Source: Crambe crambe
Taxonomy: Eukaryota > Porifera > Demospongiae > Poecilosclerida > Crambeidae
Reading direction: 5' to 3'
DNA: 64,000 bases
Assembly: GCA_963924555.1 (NCBI GenBank)
Contig: OZ004584.1
Location: 3,905,001 to 3,969,000, forward strand
Numbering within the stretch: position 1 is the stretch's first letter; every line of letters begins with the position of its first letter. This document shows positions 35,553-52,144 of the stretch, in pieces. Below the pieces are notes generated by a model that saw nothing but the letters and a program-made list of their open reading frames with translations, was not told the origin of the DNA and did no database searches. Both the position numbers and the translations under genes were made by a program.

Positions 35553-35915
35553 GTGCCGGTGTCACAGTTTATTTTGTCGCTACAAGATTCTGTCGCGGCG
35601 ACAAAATATTCTGTATTTCGTCGCAGCCAGGATATATTGTCGCTGCATAGCTATAAAGTAGCTAGTGGAGAGGTGGTATAGCTAAATCTGATTATACAAT
35701 GACAATCGCTCACCAACAAATTAATCTAGCAATAAAAAATCTCGTAGGTCTTTTCTGTCTTAGTGATAAATCTCTTCTGTAATGATTATATCTCCTAGGA
35801 TATTTTTTCACTAGCTATTAGCTATATTTCTATGTAGTTATTTACGCATAATAGATCCTACAGAGCAACATGTCTCTTAGCTACTATAGAAAGTAAAAAA
35901 TTATAGATTTTTATA
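35553..35915 (+). repeat. Repeat family X, direct copy
   Basis: CCGGTGTCACAGTTTATTTT start, TGTCGCGGCGACAAAATATT, AGGTGGTATAGCTA, CTCCTAGGATATTTTTTC, ending AGAAAGTAAAAAATTATAG. Confidence 0.7.
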
Positions 35916-35918
35916 TCA

Positions 35919-36240
35919 TAGATATACTAGATTACCTACAGAGGATTGGAAACAGGGCATGCGCGAGTATAATTTATAGACCATCCATGTAGGTACCTGG
36001 CGAACAGAGAAATCCTACACAAAATAAGAAGGAGGATGAAAAGCAAGGTATTTAGCGCAGCGATAATTATAATTATAAGTGAAAAGCTCAATGACCTATA
36101 GCTGTAGTAGTTTATCATGTCAATTTAGTCTATTTACTGTTGCCATAGAAGAAAAACGTGAAAACAGGTGACTGAAAAGTTTCGTGGCACTCCTACTACT
36201 AAAATAGAAGTCTACTTTTGGTATAAAATGAAAGATACTA
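35919..36240 (+). mobile_element. Repeat family Y, single-ended copy
   Basis: Begins AGATATACTAGATTACCT and includes TACCTGGCGAACAGAGAAAT and TTTAGCGCAGCGATAATTA. Sequence after it to 36,345 is the inverse of 33,970-34,100, part of a local palindrome. Confidence 0.7.
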
Positions 36241-36489
36241 ATTAACCATATGTACTCAAGTAGTTTTAGTTTTGTGCAGGGCTGGAAATGGCATGCCATT
36301 TGCCATTGATGGTGTAAGAAGCCAATTCACTATTTTGAGCGAGCACAGCGAGCGTTAGGTGTATGGGACGTACTATTGACGCACTGTTGTGACTCCAAGG
36401 CTAGGCAACGCTCGCCCAAAGGGCTCCCTAAGGCAACCAAAGAGTTTGAGGTTAGAAGTATAAATATCCGATATTTGCAGCGTTGCGAT

Positions 36490-36562
36490 TGTAGCGCATC
36501 GCATCGCATCGGTTAGTGCCGTGTACTATTGAACCTGCGGTCTCGGGTTCGATTCTCGATAT
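36490..36562 (+). repeat. tRNA-derived SINE-like piece, copy 3
   Basis: GTAGCGCATC, two extra GCATC units, GGTTAGTGCC, then GGTCTCGGGTTCGATTCTCG, whose last part can form a five-base-pair T-arm with a seven-base loop. Best-preserved copy; the acceptor and anticodon stems do not pair well. Confidence 0.6.
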
Positions 36563-36589
36563 GTAGCTAGTTATTGGGCTATGTTATAG

Positions 36590-37130
36590 CAGTATAAAGC
36601 TAAGAGACATGTTGCTCTGTAGCATCTAGCTAGCTATTACACGTAAGTAGCTATCTAGAATATTTTCTAATACTGATTTGTATAAAACTTAATCTTGCAT
36701 TCACATCATTATAGAATATTCTACCGCTTTACACTTGTAAAAAATTATTAACTTTCTACCTAAGCAAGACACTAAAAATAAAAACAAGCTCTTTTGAAGT
36801 ATGAGCGAATACACCCAACAATAAAGGTGAATAGCTAACAAGCTTGAGATTTCGATGGACCTATAAACAGCATAGAAATATAGCTAATAACTAGTGAAAA
36901 AATATATTATCATCATAGAAGAGATTCATCACTAAAATAGAAACGACCTAAGAGATTTATTATCGCTAGGGCATGCAATTTGTTGGCGAGCGATTGTCTT
37001 TGTATAATCAGATAAAGCTATACCAGCTACTTTATATGCAGCGACAATATATCCTGTGGCAACCAAATTTCCCAGGAGATTAGGTCGCTCGCGACAGAAT
37101 CTCCCAGTGACAAAATACGGGTAAACTGTG
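36590..37130 (-). repeat. Repeat family X, inverse copy at outer end of left arm
   Basis: Inverse X: AGAGACATGTTGCTCTGTAG at the left, TGCAGCGACAATATATCC, ending GTAAACTGTGTCACCGGG. The last part mirrors 63,958-64,000. Confidence 0.7.
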
Positions 37131-37229
37131 TCACCGGGACTATGCATTATAATACGAGCGCAGCGAGCGTTAGGAGTACTATTCACGCACTGTTGTGGCA
37201 GGCCTAAAGGGTTCCCTAAGGCAACTAAA

Positions 37230-37332
37230 GTAGCGCATCGGTTAGTACATAGATATTATCACACGTGTCATATATATATGGTTAGTACCGCGTGCTATTG
37301 TATGTGTGGTCTCGCGTTCGATTCCCGAATTG
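37230..37332 (+). repeat. tRNA-derived SINE-like piece, copy 4
   Basis: TAGCGCATCGGTTAGTAC, about 42 inserted bases ending in a second GGTTAGTAC, then TGGTCTCGCGTTCGATTCCC. Mirror of the eroded copy at 63,755-63,845. Confidence 0.6.
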
Positions 37333-38149
37333 GAGTTTTTTTTCTTTTTCAATCATTAAAAAAAAAAAATTAAGTGTCCTGGTGCCGGAACCAGTCCGAA
37401 TCTGTGAAGAAGTGGCCGCTCCCATTGCCGGGACAGTAGACACAGCCTATATCGAACTCTGTAGTAGAAACAATCTATATTATTGCTAGGACAGCAATTT
37501 GTTGGTGAGCTGTATAATCAGATATAGCTATAGCACCTGTCCAATAGCTACTTTATTAATGCAGAGGCAATATATCCTGGCAGCGTAGGAGATTAGGTCT
37601 CTCGCAACAGAATTTCCTAAAATATTTTGTCGCCACGACAGAATCTCCCAGCGATAAAATGAACTGTGACCCGGAAGTTAGACCTGCCCACATATAACTA
37701 GCTCTATCTCAAAGATCAATCAACACATGAACGCGTAACTCGTATCATAGATACTCCACCCCGGGATTGGAAACGGGAGGTTTCCCGCGGACACTCCGTG
37801 TTGGAGGAGAAGTTGCGCGCGAAAATAATTGTCTCTATGACAATAACCTATAAAGCTTGGATAGCTAGCTCTGGCTTTATACTTCTATAATTGTAGACAA
37901 ATATAGGGGAATGATGGAACTTCCTCTCTTCCAACTTTGACTTTCGTACCTACCGGTACCTGTCTGAAATATATTTTTGTCTGATTATTGATGTTTTTTT
38001 GGACAACTCCTTTAATTATATATATATGAATCAACAGCCGCAGTAAGGATTCTGAATCGTCTTTTGATACCTAAATCGTAGGTACCAGATGTCTGGTAAT
38101 TGATCCATCTGATAATTGATCACTTACTCTATTATTGGAAGAGGTTGAT

Positions 38150-38880
38150 ACACAAGGTGATTCTTGGTGGTCAGCATTAATTAACGCAACTAACGAAGGA
38201 CACAAAGAACTTTTATTAAGGAGTGAACTTACAGGAAAAATATGGAAGGTCTGCATTAATAATTGCGATTGAACAAAATCGAAATGAAATGGTAAGTTGG
38301 TTGCTTGAAAAGGGTGCTGCAGTCAACTTAGTGCAGAATGATGGATCATCAGCATTGATGAGTGCAAGTACAAATGGGAATGTGAAAATATTTGCTAGAA
38401 AATGGTATTCAGATAGACGTGTGTTCAAAAGGAGACCTATCAACCGTTCGGTATGCAGCTATACAGAATAAGAGCAAAGTACTTAAAGTACTATTGGAAA
38501 ATGATGCTCAGGTCAATCTACTATTTAACAGAAATGGATTCTCTCCTTTGATGTCAGCAAAGCTGGATACGCTGAAGTGGTTGATGTACTACTGGGCAGT
38601 GGCGCTATTAAATATCGACTTGGAGGATAAAGATGGGTGGAGTGCTTTATTGCTTGCCAGTAGACAGGGACATAAGGAAGTGGTCAACTTGCTTCTTGAT
38701 AGCATGCTCAAACTGACCTGCAGGAAAATGAAGGGAAGTCGGCTATATTCCTTGCATGTGAAGAAGAGCACATCACATGGACAGTGTATAGCATTAATTT
38801 GTTCTTCACTTCTGCCACAAGTCAGTTTACACTACATAATATGGTCAATGTTAATCACATCTATTAGTGCCTTTTTATGA
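38150..38880 (+). pseudogene. Ankyrin-repeat gene, left-arm copy
   Basis: At least five ankyrin repeats are legible across changing frames: SALINATNEGHKELLL; GRSALIIAIEQNRNEMVSWL with LEKGAAVN; GSSALMSASTNGNVKIF; AIQNKSKVLKVLLENDAQVN; GWSALLLASRQGHKEVVNLL; and in another frame TDLQENEGKSAIFLACEEEH. Each shows the ALxxAxxxGxxxxVxxLL ankyrin signature. A frame break near 38,700 (TAGCATGCTCAAACTG, where a GA-start repeat would be expected) is also present in the right-arm copy at about 61,600, so it predates the duplication. Further breaks occur near 38,220 and 38,400. It lies tail to tail with the synthetase pseudogene. Likely a protein-binding scaffold when intact; now apparently dead. Confidence 0.8.
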
Positions 38881-39355
38881 TAAATTGACGTTAGCATGAA
38901 CAAGAATGGCATGAGAGTTATCAAAGTCCTCTGCTGCCTTGACTGTCAATTTTCCAACTATTAATAGCATCGTTGTAATGCTAAGCCCAAAACCCCTCCT
39001 CTCTCCCTTAGCGTCATGGCAATGATGAATTTTGAACACAATAGAAGTCGTAGAATGGGTGGTTGACACTGTTTTATGAAGCCCCATTATACATTGAATG
39101 TGTCACTGAAAATTAGGAGATATCTTAGCCTGAAACCTGAAGGAAACTTGATAAGGAATATACGAAGGCACGGCATGTTTCCTTGCTTTCTATTTAAAAT
39201 GTCATGAAATATACCGTGCCCTTGCGTATCCTACAAAAAATACACTGTGTTTCCTTCAAGTTTCTCTTGGAAATTTCACAGCGTGTGTAACTCTGTGATC
39301 ACAATTCAACCTCTCCCCTGTAATAACGACATAAAGTATCGATCACACAGCTATA

Positions 39356-41545
39356 CAGTCTAATCGCCAGCGTCGGCGAGGCCCATAGGGCTAATACAAC
39401 TTTAATTGCACAGACACGCACTTTTATCACTCACCAGTTTACGGAAGTATCCGGAGAGAGTGTTTGTGGTCAAATTCACTTCCTTTAGTTGTAGTGCCGA
39501 GATTTTCCCTTTACAGAAGGCATAAAGCTGCCTGTAGCTGCACCTTGCACGGTACTAACTCCACTATAATTTTAATAGCAAATGCAGCTGCACGCGCGAA
39601 GCAGCTGCTACATTTTTGTGGTCTTTGATATTGTGATAATCAATCGTGTTGTGGGCTGTGACATTTGTATTTCACACTTCCTGCCACTATTTCGAAGGTA
39701 TGTAGAGCTCCTCCTATTATAAGTGGCATGTTATGCGTAATAAAATTAACTGTCCATTAGTGCATGTCTGTAATACAGCCTTTGCTTTATAGAGCCTTTG
39801 AATGCTACTCATAGCTTGAAGCTATACTGTTCATTGAATATAATGGCCTACTGAATAAGAATGGTGTGTTGGTATTAGCTATTAGCTAGCAGTAGTCCAT
39901 CCAAATCTTTTACTATAGCTATACACACACTATAGCAATGACAACCCTTGCCCATGGACCATGTCACTCTGTAAGCAGTGATCATTCAGATACACACTTA
40001 AAAATATTGATTGACTATTAATCATCATGGGACACTTTCAGACACGGATACCTCTGCCAGGCTTCCATGAAGCAAATCAAAAGGAAAACCCTTAGCTAAC
40101 ATTAAAAATTTCCATCCTTGATGGCTGCCCAACCAAGCAGGTAGCTACGAACAGAAACAATTTATTGTATTCAGAACTGTAAAAAACTGACATACAGCAC
40201 CAGCAATCTTTTAATACCCCAGGCCAACCCCAGATAAAGTTGATATTCTCTCTTGATAGGTACAGATGTGTATCACATACGTTTGATACTATTATGTTTC
40301 CTGGGAGTAAGATTTTCATCCTAAAGATGCTATAGGTTCCTGAATCAGAATGCCCTTATCTCTCTTTGAACACTATCACAGAAGAGCTACTACCACACTT
40401 AATGTCTGTACTCCTTTTTCATGGGATCGAGAATACCAGTTTTCTCTCTACATTCTATCATTTTTCTCCTTCATCAATAATGAAACACTATGTGGTTCAC
40501 TAGGACAAGTGACAGCAGATCCTGCCTCCCCTTCCCTCCAACTTGTTGGCTGTGGATATTTTAGAGTATATTTATCATGATTTCAGCAATCTTCACCAAT
40601 CACCCTCTTTTATTCAATGAAATCAGAGTCTCTCCATGACTTGCACTATCATCAGGAGAACAGTGTGGGAGTGAGCAGACATGACCATGCCCTCTACCGA
40701 AGCTCTAAAGCTCCACTGGAATCGCTCCCTGTGTATTAGAGATGTGGCATCATGCAACTTCCAACGACATTGATCTTCCAGGTAAGTTAGCTGTTTGAGA
40801 AATGTAATTAAGATTCGATTTCTAGCTCACTGACACACATACATTTACCTATATAGCTGGAAATGGTTGGATGGAAAAGTCCAAAGTGTCTTAGACGTTC
40901 CTGAAAACATGGCAAGAGTTCAGGATTTTGTTTTCAATGGGTGTGGCTGAAAATTGACAAGCATACAAATGTGGACCAGGATGCAAGTGTGTCAACTGTT
41001 TAAATAGCTATAACAACAGTCTCAATCATCCTGAAGCAGTGATGGAGCTGTAAACATTGATGGACTTCAGAAACAGAACGAAGAATTGATAGGAGATAAT
41101 ACAGAGAGTGATGAAGAACATGAACTAAATGAAAGACAAGATGAATGGGTGTGACATTTGCATTTTGCAATACTTACATCCACAAAATTGCTACTGTATA
41201 TTATACAAGCAATACTACACAGGATCCAGCTAGAATCTGAAGTGTCCACTGCTAGGAACGAAAATTCTAGCAAGAAACACTATGACGTGATGAAACTAGC
41301 CAAGCAACAGAGGCAACATATAGCTGAATTTTCTGCCTGTTTATAGCTTGCAACAATGTTTACTGTGCAGTAATACTTACCTAGGTTTCATCTTTAGCAG
41401 AAAGTGCTCTCCATATTGCTTCTTTGGCTTCTAAGAGGCAGTTACAGTCCATACAAAACACCAGCACAATTTCTGTTTTTCGACTACAATTTATGACGTC
41501 ATCGCTAATACGTGGTAATTAATTACGTCCACTGGCGATTAGACT
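39356..41545 (+). mobile_element. 2,190-base DNA transposon with TATA target duplication
   Basis: Terminal inverted repeats CAGTCTAATCGCCAG (39,356-39,370) and CTGGCGATTAGACTG (41,531-41,545) are flanked by TATA (39,352-39,355 and 41,546-41,549). The right arm near 60,937-60,958 has the empty site with a single TATA (CTGTTATTATAGCTGTGTG). The interior carries the CXC-domain gene remnant at 40,683-41,157. A 4-base duplication and CAGT ends do not by themselves settle the superfamily. No transposase catalytic motif recognised. Confidence 0.85.
40683..41157 (+). pseudogene. CXC-domain protein fragment carried by the 2.19-kb element
   Basis: First piece 40,683-40,783 reads MPSTEALKLHWNRSL then EMWHHATSNDIDLP before donor GTAAGT. 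The second piece, after an AG at about 40,856, reads DGKVQSVLDVPENMARVQDF then FNGCG, then a TGA where Cys is expected. A shifted frame continues YKCGPGCKCVNCLNSYNN, a tesmin/CRC-type CXC cysteine motif. From memory, uncharacterised invertebrate proteins have this order (PSxEALxxHW, WD/ENxxRV, CXC cluster at the C-terminus). The stop plus frame change mean it is broken. It may be the C-terminal part of the element's own protein. Confidence 0.55.
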
Positions 41546-41689
41546 GTATAATAACAGCCTAGTACATAATCAGCGCATTCCATAATTCCTTTAGCTATAA
41601 TAGTTATAGTTGCTGTGCACACATCACTCTTGAGATGAAACAATATTGATTTTCCAAAGCTGCGTTATACAAAAATTATATTACTTGGC

Positions 41690-46676
<4,987 letters not shown>

Positions 46677-46716
46677 TTTACTAAAGGAACCCTTTACCTA
46701 CTAGTAGTGATTCCGG

Positions 46717-46870
46717 TGTCATGTCACAGTTTATTTTGTCGCTGGGAGATTCTGTTGCGGCGAGCGACATAATCTCCCAGGATATTTTGTCGCCGCCAGG
46801 ATTATCACAGCTAGCTATACCATAGATACATCTCCTACGATATTTTGTTGCTCTAGATTATTTTGTTGCT
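46717..46870 (+). repeat. Repeat family X, end fragment at inner edge of left arm
   Basis: CCGGTGTCATGTCACAGTTT (46,712-46,731) then GGGAGATTCTGTTGCGGCGA and CTCCCAGGATATTTTGTCGC. Mirrored by 48,060-48,125. Confidence 0.75.
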
Positions 46871-47262
46871 CTCCAATAGCTATAGCTATGCTTCAACTCC
46901 CAAAGACGCTTCTATTTCAACAGGCTGACTAGATTATGGAACTCTCTGCCACCAATTGATATACTCCTACCATCAAATCCAAACTCAAAGATTATTTTGT
47001 TATTCTGAGAAGGTTTGAATTGAATTGAGTCTTCCATCTTGTCTGCCCTTGCCAAAACTGTATGTCTAATTTCAAGCCACTAATATTTTTTCTGTTGTTT
47101 TTGTTTAATTGTTTGTTATGGTTTTTTTTTGTTTTTTTTTAGTCCTCTCCTAATCGCCAGGCCAGTCTTGGTTGATCCTCAGCCTGCTCTAATTGCCCCA
47201 TCTTTTTTTTTTATTGTAACTTAGCTATCTCATTTCTTAAACGTCATCTTGTGCTGTAAATC

Positions 47263-47315
<53 letters not shown>

Positions 47316-47586
47316 GTTGTTGTTTTTTGTTTTTGTTTTTTTGTTTTTGGTTGACATTTTATTTTTGATTCTCCTCCGTTTCCGGATTCTTGTATAATAA
47401 TAATAATAATAATAATAATTATAGAGTGACAAAATCTCGATCTCCTAGGATTGTTGCTCACTATCGCTATTATATAGTGATAAAATCTCCCAAGATATTT
47501 TCTTATCTAGCTCTATACAATACTAGCTAGTTATATGTCGATCATGTACTTTGAGCTATGTTATAGCAGTATATGTATAGAACGCT
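46871..47586. other. Centre of the inverted duplication with (TAA)n runs
   Basis: Unpaired spacer. (TAA)n microsatellites at 47,265-47,315 and 47,394-47,420 flank a T/G-rich stretch. An X-like fragment with CTCCTAGGATTGTTGCTC starts near 47,430. No gene. Confidence 0.7.
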
Positions 47587-48125
47587 GGTGTCACAGTTTA
47601 TTTTGTCACTGGGAGATTCTGTCGCGGCGACAAAATATCCTAGGAAATTCTGTTGCGAGCGACCTAATCTCCTAGGATATTTTGTCGTCGCCAGGATATA
47701 TTGCTGCAGATAAAGTAGCTATTGGAGAGGTGGTATAGCTATATCTGATTATACAAAGACAATCGCCCACCAACAAATTGCCCTAGCAATAAAAAATCTC
47801 CTAGGTCGTTTCTGTCTTAATGATTAAAACGCTATCTCCTAGGATATTTTTTCACTATATTTCTATGCTGTTTATAGGTGCATCGAAATCTCAAGCTTGT
47901 TAGCTATTCAGGAGCATGTTTTTTTTCTAGTGACTTGCTTAGCTAGAAAGTTAATATTCATTGCAAGTGTACAGCGATGGAATATTATAACTGATCTATA
48001 TTGACGTGAATGCATGATTGAGCTTTATACAAATCAGTATTGGACAAAATATCCTGGAGATTATGTCGCTCGCGACAGGATATTTTTTCGCCGCGACAGA
48101 ATCTCAAACTGTGACGCGACACCGG
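47587..48125 (+). mobile_element. Repeat family X, complete copy with inverted ends
   Basis: The left end GGTGTCACAGTTTATTTTG (47,589) and the right end CAAACTGTGACGCGACACCGG (48,105-48,125, first 20 bases shared inversely with gaps) bound about 540 bases with internal CCTAGG and TGTCGC motifs. This is the clearest full unit of X and suggests a non-autonomous DNA element. Its right terminus supplied the CCGG where the Ginger1 element inserted. Confidence 0.65.
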
Positions 48126-48318
48126 TGTCATAGTGTAGATTGTCCCCTCTAAAAATTGTCCCCCCGGACACTCTACCCTAGTGTAGACTGTCCCCCGGAC
48201 ACTCTACCCTAGTGTAGAATGTCCCCCCTAGGACATTCTACACTAGGGCAGAGTGTCCCCCCTTAGTGTAGACTGTCCCCCCCTAGGACATTCTACACTA
48301 GGGCAGAGTGTCCCCCTA
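48126..48318. repeat. Left subterminal motif array of Ginger1
   Basis: About ten copies of GTGTAGANTGTCCCC or variants such as CAGAGTGTCCCCC alternate in both orientations, often separated by CTAGG. The density suggests multiple binding sites for the transposase, which is inference. Confidence 0.85.
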
Positions 48319-48329
48319 GGGCTCTTCAA

Positions 48330-48689
48330 TAGTTGAACCAAATCTTATTTTTATTATGAATTTGAAAATCTGTTATAGCTACCACTGAGTGTATGAACAC
48401 TGCATGTAGCTAGAACATCTAATGTCTCCTGAATTCAGTTTTTTACTAAGAAGCCTGAACCATGTTTCATATACGTAGCTATAGCTGCTGTTTTGGCTTG
48501 CAAAATAAAACAACACCCCCCAAAAGAAAAAAAAAAACAAACAGCAATAAAACAAAAAAAACAACCGAATTTTACTTGTCAGTGTTGTTCATAAAGTGAA
48601 TCAATAATCTTTGCCACTGTTATGAAATTGAAGAACGATTTATAGGTGGTGATACTATAGTGAGCTACGAGTGTACAAAATGAACTAAC
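48330..48689. other. Ginger1 non-coding flank
   Basis: Contains a block (TAGCTGCTGTTTTGGCTTG, CATGTTTCATATACG near 48,455-48,500) that recurs at 49,195-49,250, so this side of the element carries an internal direct duplication. Confidence 0.6.
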
Positions 48690-48945
48690 TGATATTTTTG
48701 TTATTGCTTTAGAGAATGGAAGCAAGGTACTTCTTCATATGACTGTATGTCATAATACATAGGCTCGGAACCTCCATTGTGCAGCAGTGACAATGGAATC
48801 AGTAGCTACTGTTATCTTCATGGAATAGCTATCCAACACTGAATTTTTATGATCCTTTTGTTAAATCTATCATACTTATCAGCTAGTGTGATAACTTATG
48901 AGCTACCTTATGGCTGGACTTGATTTTTACACTCTTCATTCTTGA
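48690..48945 (-). pseudogene. Eroded second copy of the ULP1 exon
   Basis: GGAAGCAAGGTACTTCTTC and ATTGTGCAGCAGTGACAATG match the ULP1 exon region at 49,828 and 50,044. The order of blocks follows 49,800-50,290 but with deletions. Coding potential is lost. Confidence 0.7.
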
Positions 48946-49369
48946 ACTAGCTCCCCTCTTAGTGTAAAGCTTTCCCCCCTTTTAAAAAAAGTAGAAATAA
49001 AAGGATGCAAAGAGGCATCGGTAGAGCTAGGGGCTATGGCTCCTCTGACAATAGAACTTGTTTCAGAGATGCAATGATTCCCTGTTACCACTATGAACAG
49101 TCTTACAGTAGCTAGAATGCCTAAATATATCCTGAATTTTAGTCATGCAATCTGAGTGTCCTCTAAGATTCAGCTAGCTAATAAGAAGTCTGCATGACCA
49201 TGTTTCATGCATGTTACAACTAGCTAGCTATAGCTGCTGTTTGACTTGGAAAAAAATTGTTGTTCATTAAAAAAATATCAATACAGTAGTTCTCTGCCAC
49301 TGTTATGAAACTTGGCTACAGCAAATATTTTAGTAGTGATAATGTGTACATTGATTGGAATAGCTTTAG

Positions 49370-50198
49370 CTATTTTATACATGAATTACAGTACCAATCT
49401 ACTTCCTTCCTTCTCCATACTTCAGTTGGTGCTACAACACATTTTCGGTGAAACCACTCGTGGCAAGAACTACACGATATCATTTTACCATATGCAGGCA
49501 GCCTACAAGTACAAAAAATTCCAAAACTGGTTTGGCCACGATTCCCACCCTTTCTTTTCCGATTTCTTCGGGGAAAGTGAGTAACCAGATTAGCTTCTAG
49601 GCACTTGAATAAATGGTTGCGGAAGTCATGTTGAATGTAGTGCAGCTCAGATGGATTCTCACCTACACATGCCAAGTAAAAGATCGATAAAATACTGGCA
49701 AGAAACTCAGGCTCACCTGCACAAAGTGAAGCTGCAAATGCTATAGAAAACAGACCACAGTCATTACCACCGCTCTGGGTTTGGACATCAATGAAATTAA
49801 CAGATTTTTTTGTCTTTGCTGCAGAGGATGGAAGCAAGTTGCTTCTTCGTATGACTGTAGAGTGCACAATTTGGCAGACTGTCATAAACATTAACTGAAC
49901 CAGAAGAACAGCCATTTGCTACAGTGATCCAGTGAGAACCATATATGTTCAGAATCTGAATAAAGTTACCCCTCTGAATATCGAATGTACGTGTCATAAT
50001 AGGCTCTAAACCTCCAACATGCTTATATTTCTCCTTTAATAAGCATTGTGCAGCAGTGACAATGGAATCAGTTAGCCACTTCCCTTTCAATAAGGTACTC
50101 TTATCTTCAGGGTATAGGTTCAGATGTTTTATCCAATACTGGATAGGCCTGTAATTTTCACATTCTTTTGTCAAATCGATAATTTCTGTATTGTCCAA
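49370..50198 (-). pseudogene. ULP1-type cysteine protease with C-terminal PHD finger (Ginger1)
   Basis: On minus, IIDLTKECENYRPIQYWI is followed by the protease core: LKGKWLTDSIVTAAQCLL, NIYGSHWITVANG (catalytic His), VNVYDSLPN (Asp), VQTQSGGNDCGLFSIAFAA (Gln and Cys). All four catalytic positions are present. A PHD finger follows: FCTCRLP, MISCSSCHEWFHRKC, DWYCNSC, with a complete C4-H-C3 set. Between Asp and Cys a run of seven A (49,806-49,812) puts the two halves in different frames; six would restore one frame. A basic NRKRKGG linker precedes the PHD. In Ginger1 the protease is a C-terminal extension of the integrase gene. SUMO-type deconjugation is inferred from the family. Confidence 0.85.
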
Positions 50199-50399
50199 AA
50201 AATATTAATATAAAAATATTATCACCAACTCTAGAGTGATAACATAAGCTACCTTTCTGCTGACAATAGTGGACTTTATTTTTCTCTTCATTCTCTGTAG
50301 ATGATACTTCTTCCTCGGCTAAATCTATAATGAAGCAAAAAATAGCATAGCTTGCATGAAGTGTAGCTAAAGTCCATTTGCATTCACCTTGCCCCTTAA

Positions 50400-52140
50400 T
50401 CATTTACTATAACTGCTATAACTTTCTAGATTCTTCAAATTTCAGATAGCAGTTATAGTGAATGACCAAGGGGCTGGGTGTGTTCATGCTGTGTACATAT
50501 CATTCATTGAATAGCTAACTAAATCAATGGCTAAGCCTTTGTACAGATACCTGTGTGTAGCTTTCTTTTCTTTTTTACATACTCATAGACACTAGAATGT
50601 AATATGCCTATAACAATAATAATATTATTATGTAGTTCACAGAGTTATTAGCTATTAATAACCTGATTGTATGTGAAGTTCAGGCTCTTCTTTCCTCTTG
50701 TGCATGTGCATCAAATGCAATGCCTATTAAAATTAATTAATTATTAGCTAGCTATTATGTCTATGATAGATTATACCATACCTCATCACTTGTACATTTA
50801 TAACGATGTTTTGCAATATTTTGGGATATATAACATCCATGGCAAATGAGAAATGCTAAGAAATAATGATAATCAGTGGACTAGAAACTATATACATGCC
50901 GTAACGGTTGCAAATACCTTTATATTCTTGGCACAAACTTTGGACACAATATATTCAGTGACAACATGATACTGGTGGCTTGTGAGCCAGGTTATAGAAT
51001 TGCTCAAATGTTTAAGTTCATCTACAAAATAATAATAAATATAGCTAATTTCCAGCATTGCAATAGCTATAGCTAGGTAATAACAACTCACTGCGTCTTT
51101 TACATGAATAGTTATTGTACTCCTTCTCAGAAGGCTATAAAAACATATAACTAAATTAGCTATCTGATTACTAAAAATACTAGTGCCAACCTTCAAATTA
51201 TTCATTCTGTCCAATTGCTCTGAAACTAAAGATAGCAATTCATCTTTATTAAGTTGTTGAAGCGCAGGGGATACAGCTTGTTGCTTGTTGATCACCATAG
51301 CTATGAAATCAAAATATGCATGGGATACATGCATGAATGCATGGGATACACGCATGAATGTATGGCTTTATCTTATTTACCTTGTTTCTGACACTCATTT
51401 GTTTCCATGATAGCTGAAGGTTCTTTGTCAGAAAAAAAGAACAAAATCTTGAGGAAATCTTTCTGTGTGTTTAGGACTACTTGTTAGGAATCCTGTTGGT
51501 CTGCTTACTTCTTTATTATCCCAAACTTGTGAACTAAGATCTGTGCAAAGTTGCCATGTTAAATTTGGAATGAAATCATGCATGTAAACTAACCATTAAT
51601 ATTCCTGTCATCACAGCTCCTTGATTTATTTTCAACAGCTTTAAAGAGGGGCATTGGAGGTGAATGTTGAGGAGTAGCTTCTGGAATAGGCATGGTATTG
51701 CTTCCTGGAGCTTTATTAAAAGTTATAAATTAGCTATGATAATTATTAGCTATATATACGTATGTATTAGGTCACCATTGGTATCATCATAGAATGAGTC
51801 ATGTAATATTAACCGCTTCTTGGTAACACATGAGGGAGGATTTAGGGGAGATAGTGGAGGTGGAAGTGGAGGAATGGAGTCATCAGAGAAAGAATTAGCT
51901 GGTATCTGTGGTGTTGTCACCAGTGTATTCTCATTTGAAGAGTCGGATGAATGAAGTTGAAAAATGTCGCTATTATTTTGTAGTATTGGCTTCAATAAAG
52001 GACGTGGGTAATATAACTTCAATCTACAACAAATACAAAAACAAAATTAAGGGCTGCATGTGTCTTTTACAGTTATATTGAAATGCATCCTTATAACATG
52101 ATACCTTACCTGCATGAATTAAATGCCTTCTTTAGAATTT
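50400..52140 (-). CDS. Linker exons between integrase and ULP1 domains (Ginger1)
   Basis: Low-complexity minus-strand coding pieces: 52,022-51,750 with Ser-, Thr- and Pro-rich sequence (PPLPPPLSPLNPPS); a piece near 51,710-51,600; 51,290-51,190 with LNKDELLSLVSEQLDRMNNL, a probable coiled coil; and an acidic piece near 50,330-50,250 (EEEVSSTENEEKN). GT-AG borders are plausible but I did not fix each one. They bridge the two enzymatic domains in the same orientation. Confidence 0.5.
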
Positions 52141-52144
52141 TACC

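Noticed and set aside
36490..36562. Functional tRNA gene
   Set aside because: The T-arm is plausible, but the anticodon and acceptor stems do not pair and GCATC is triplicated.
39356..41545. Tc1/mariner element (CAGT ends, TA duplication)
   Set aside because: Comparison with the empty site in the right arm shows a 4-base TATA duplication, and no DDE transposase was seen.
47244..47461. Open frames rich in Tyr or Ile on minus
   Set aside because: They are translations of the (TAA)n microsatellite and not genes.
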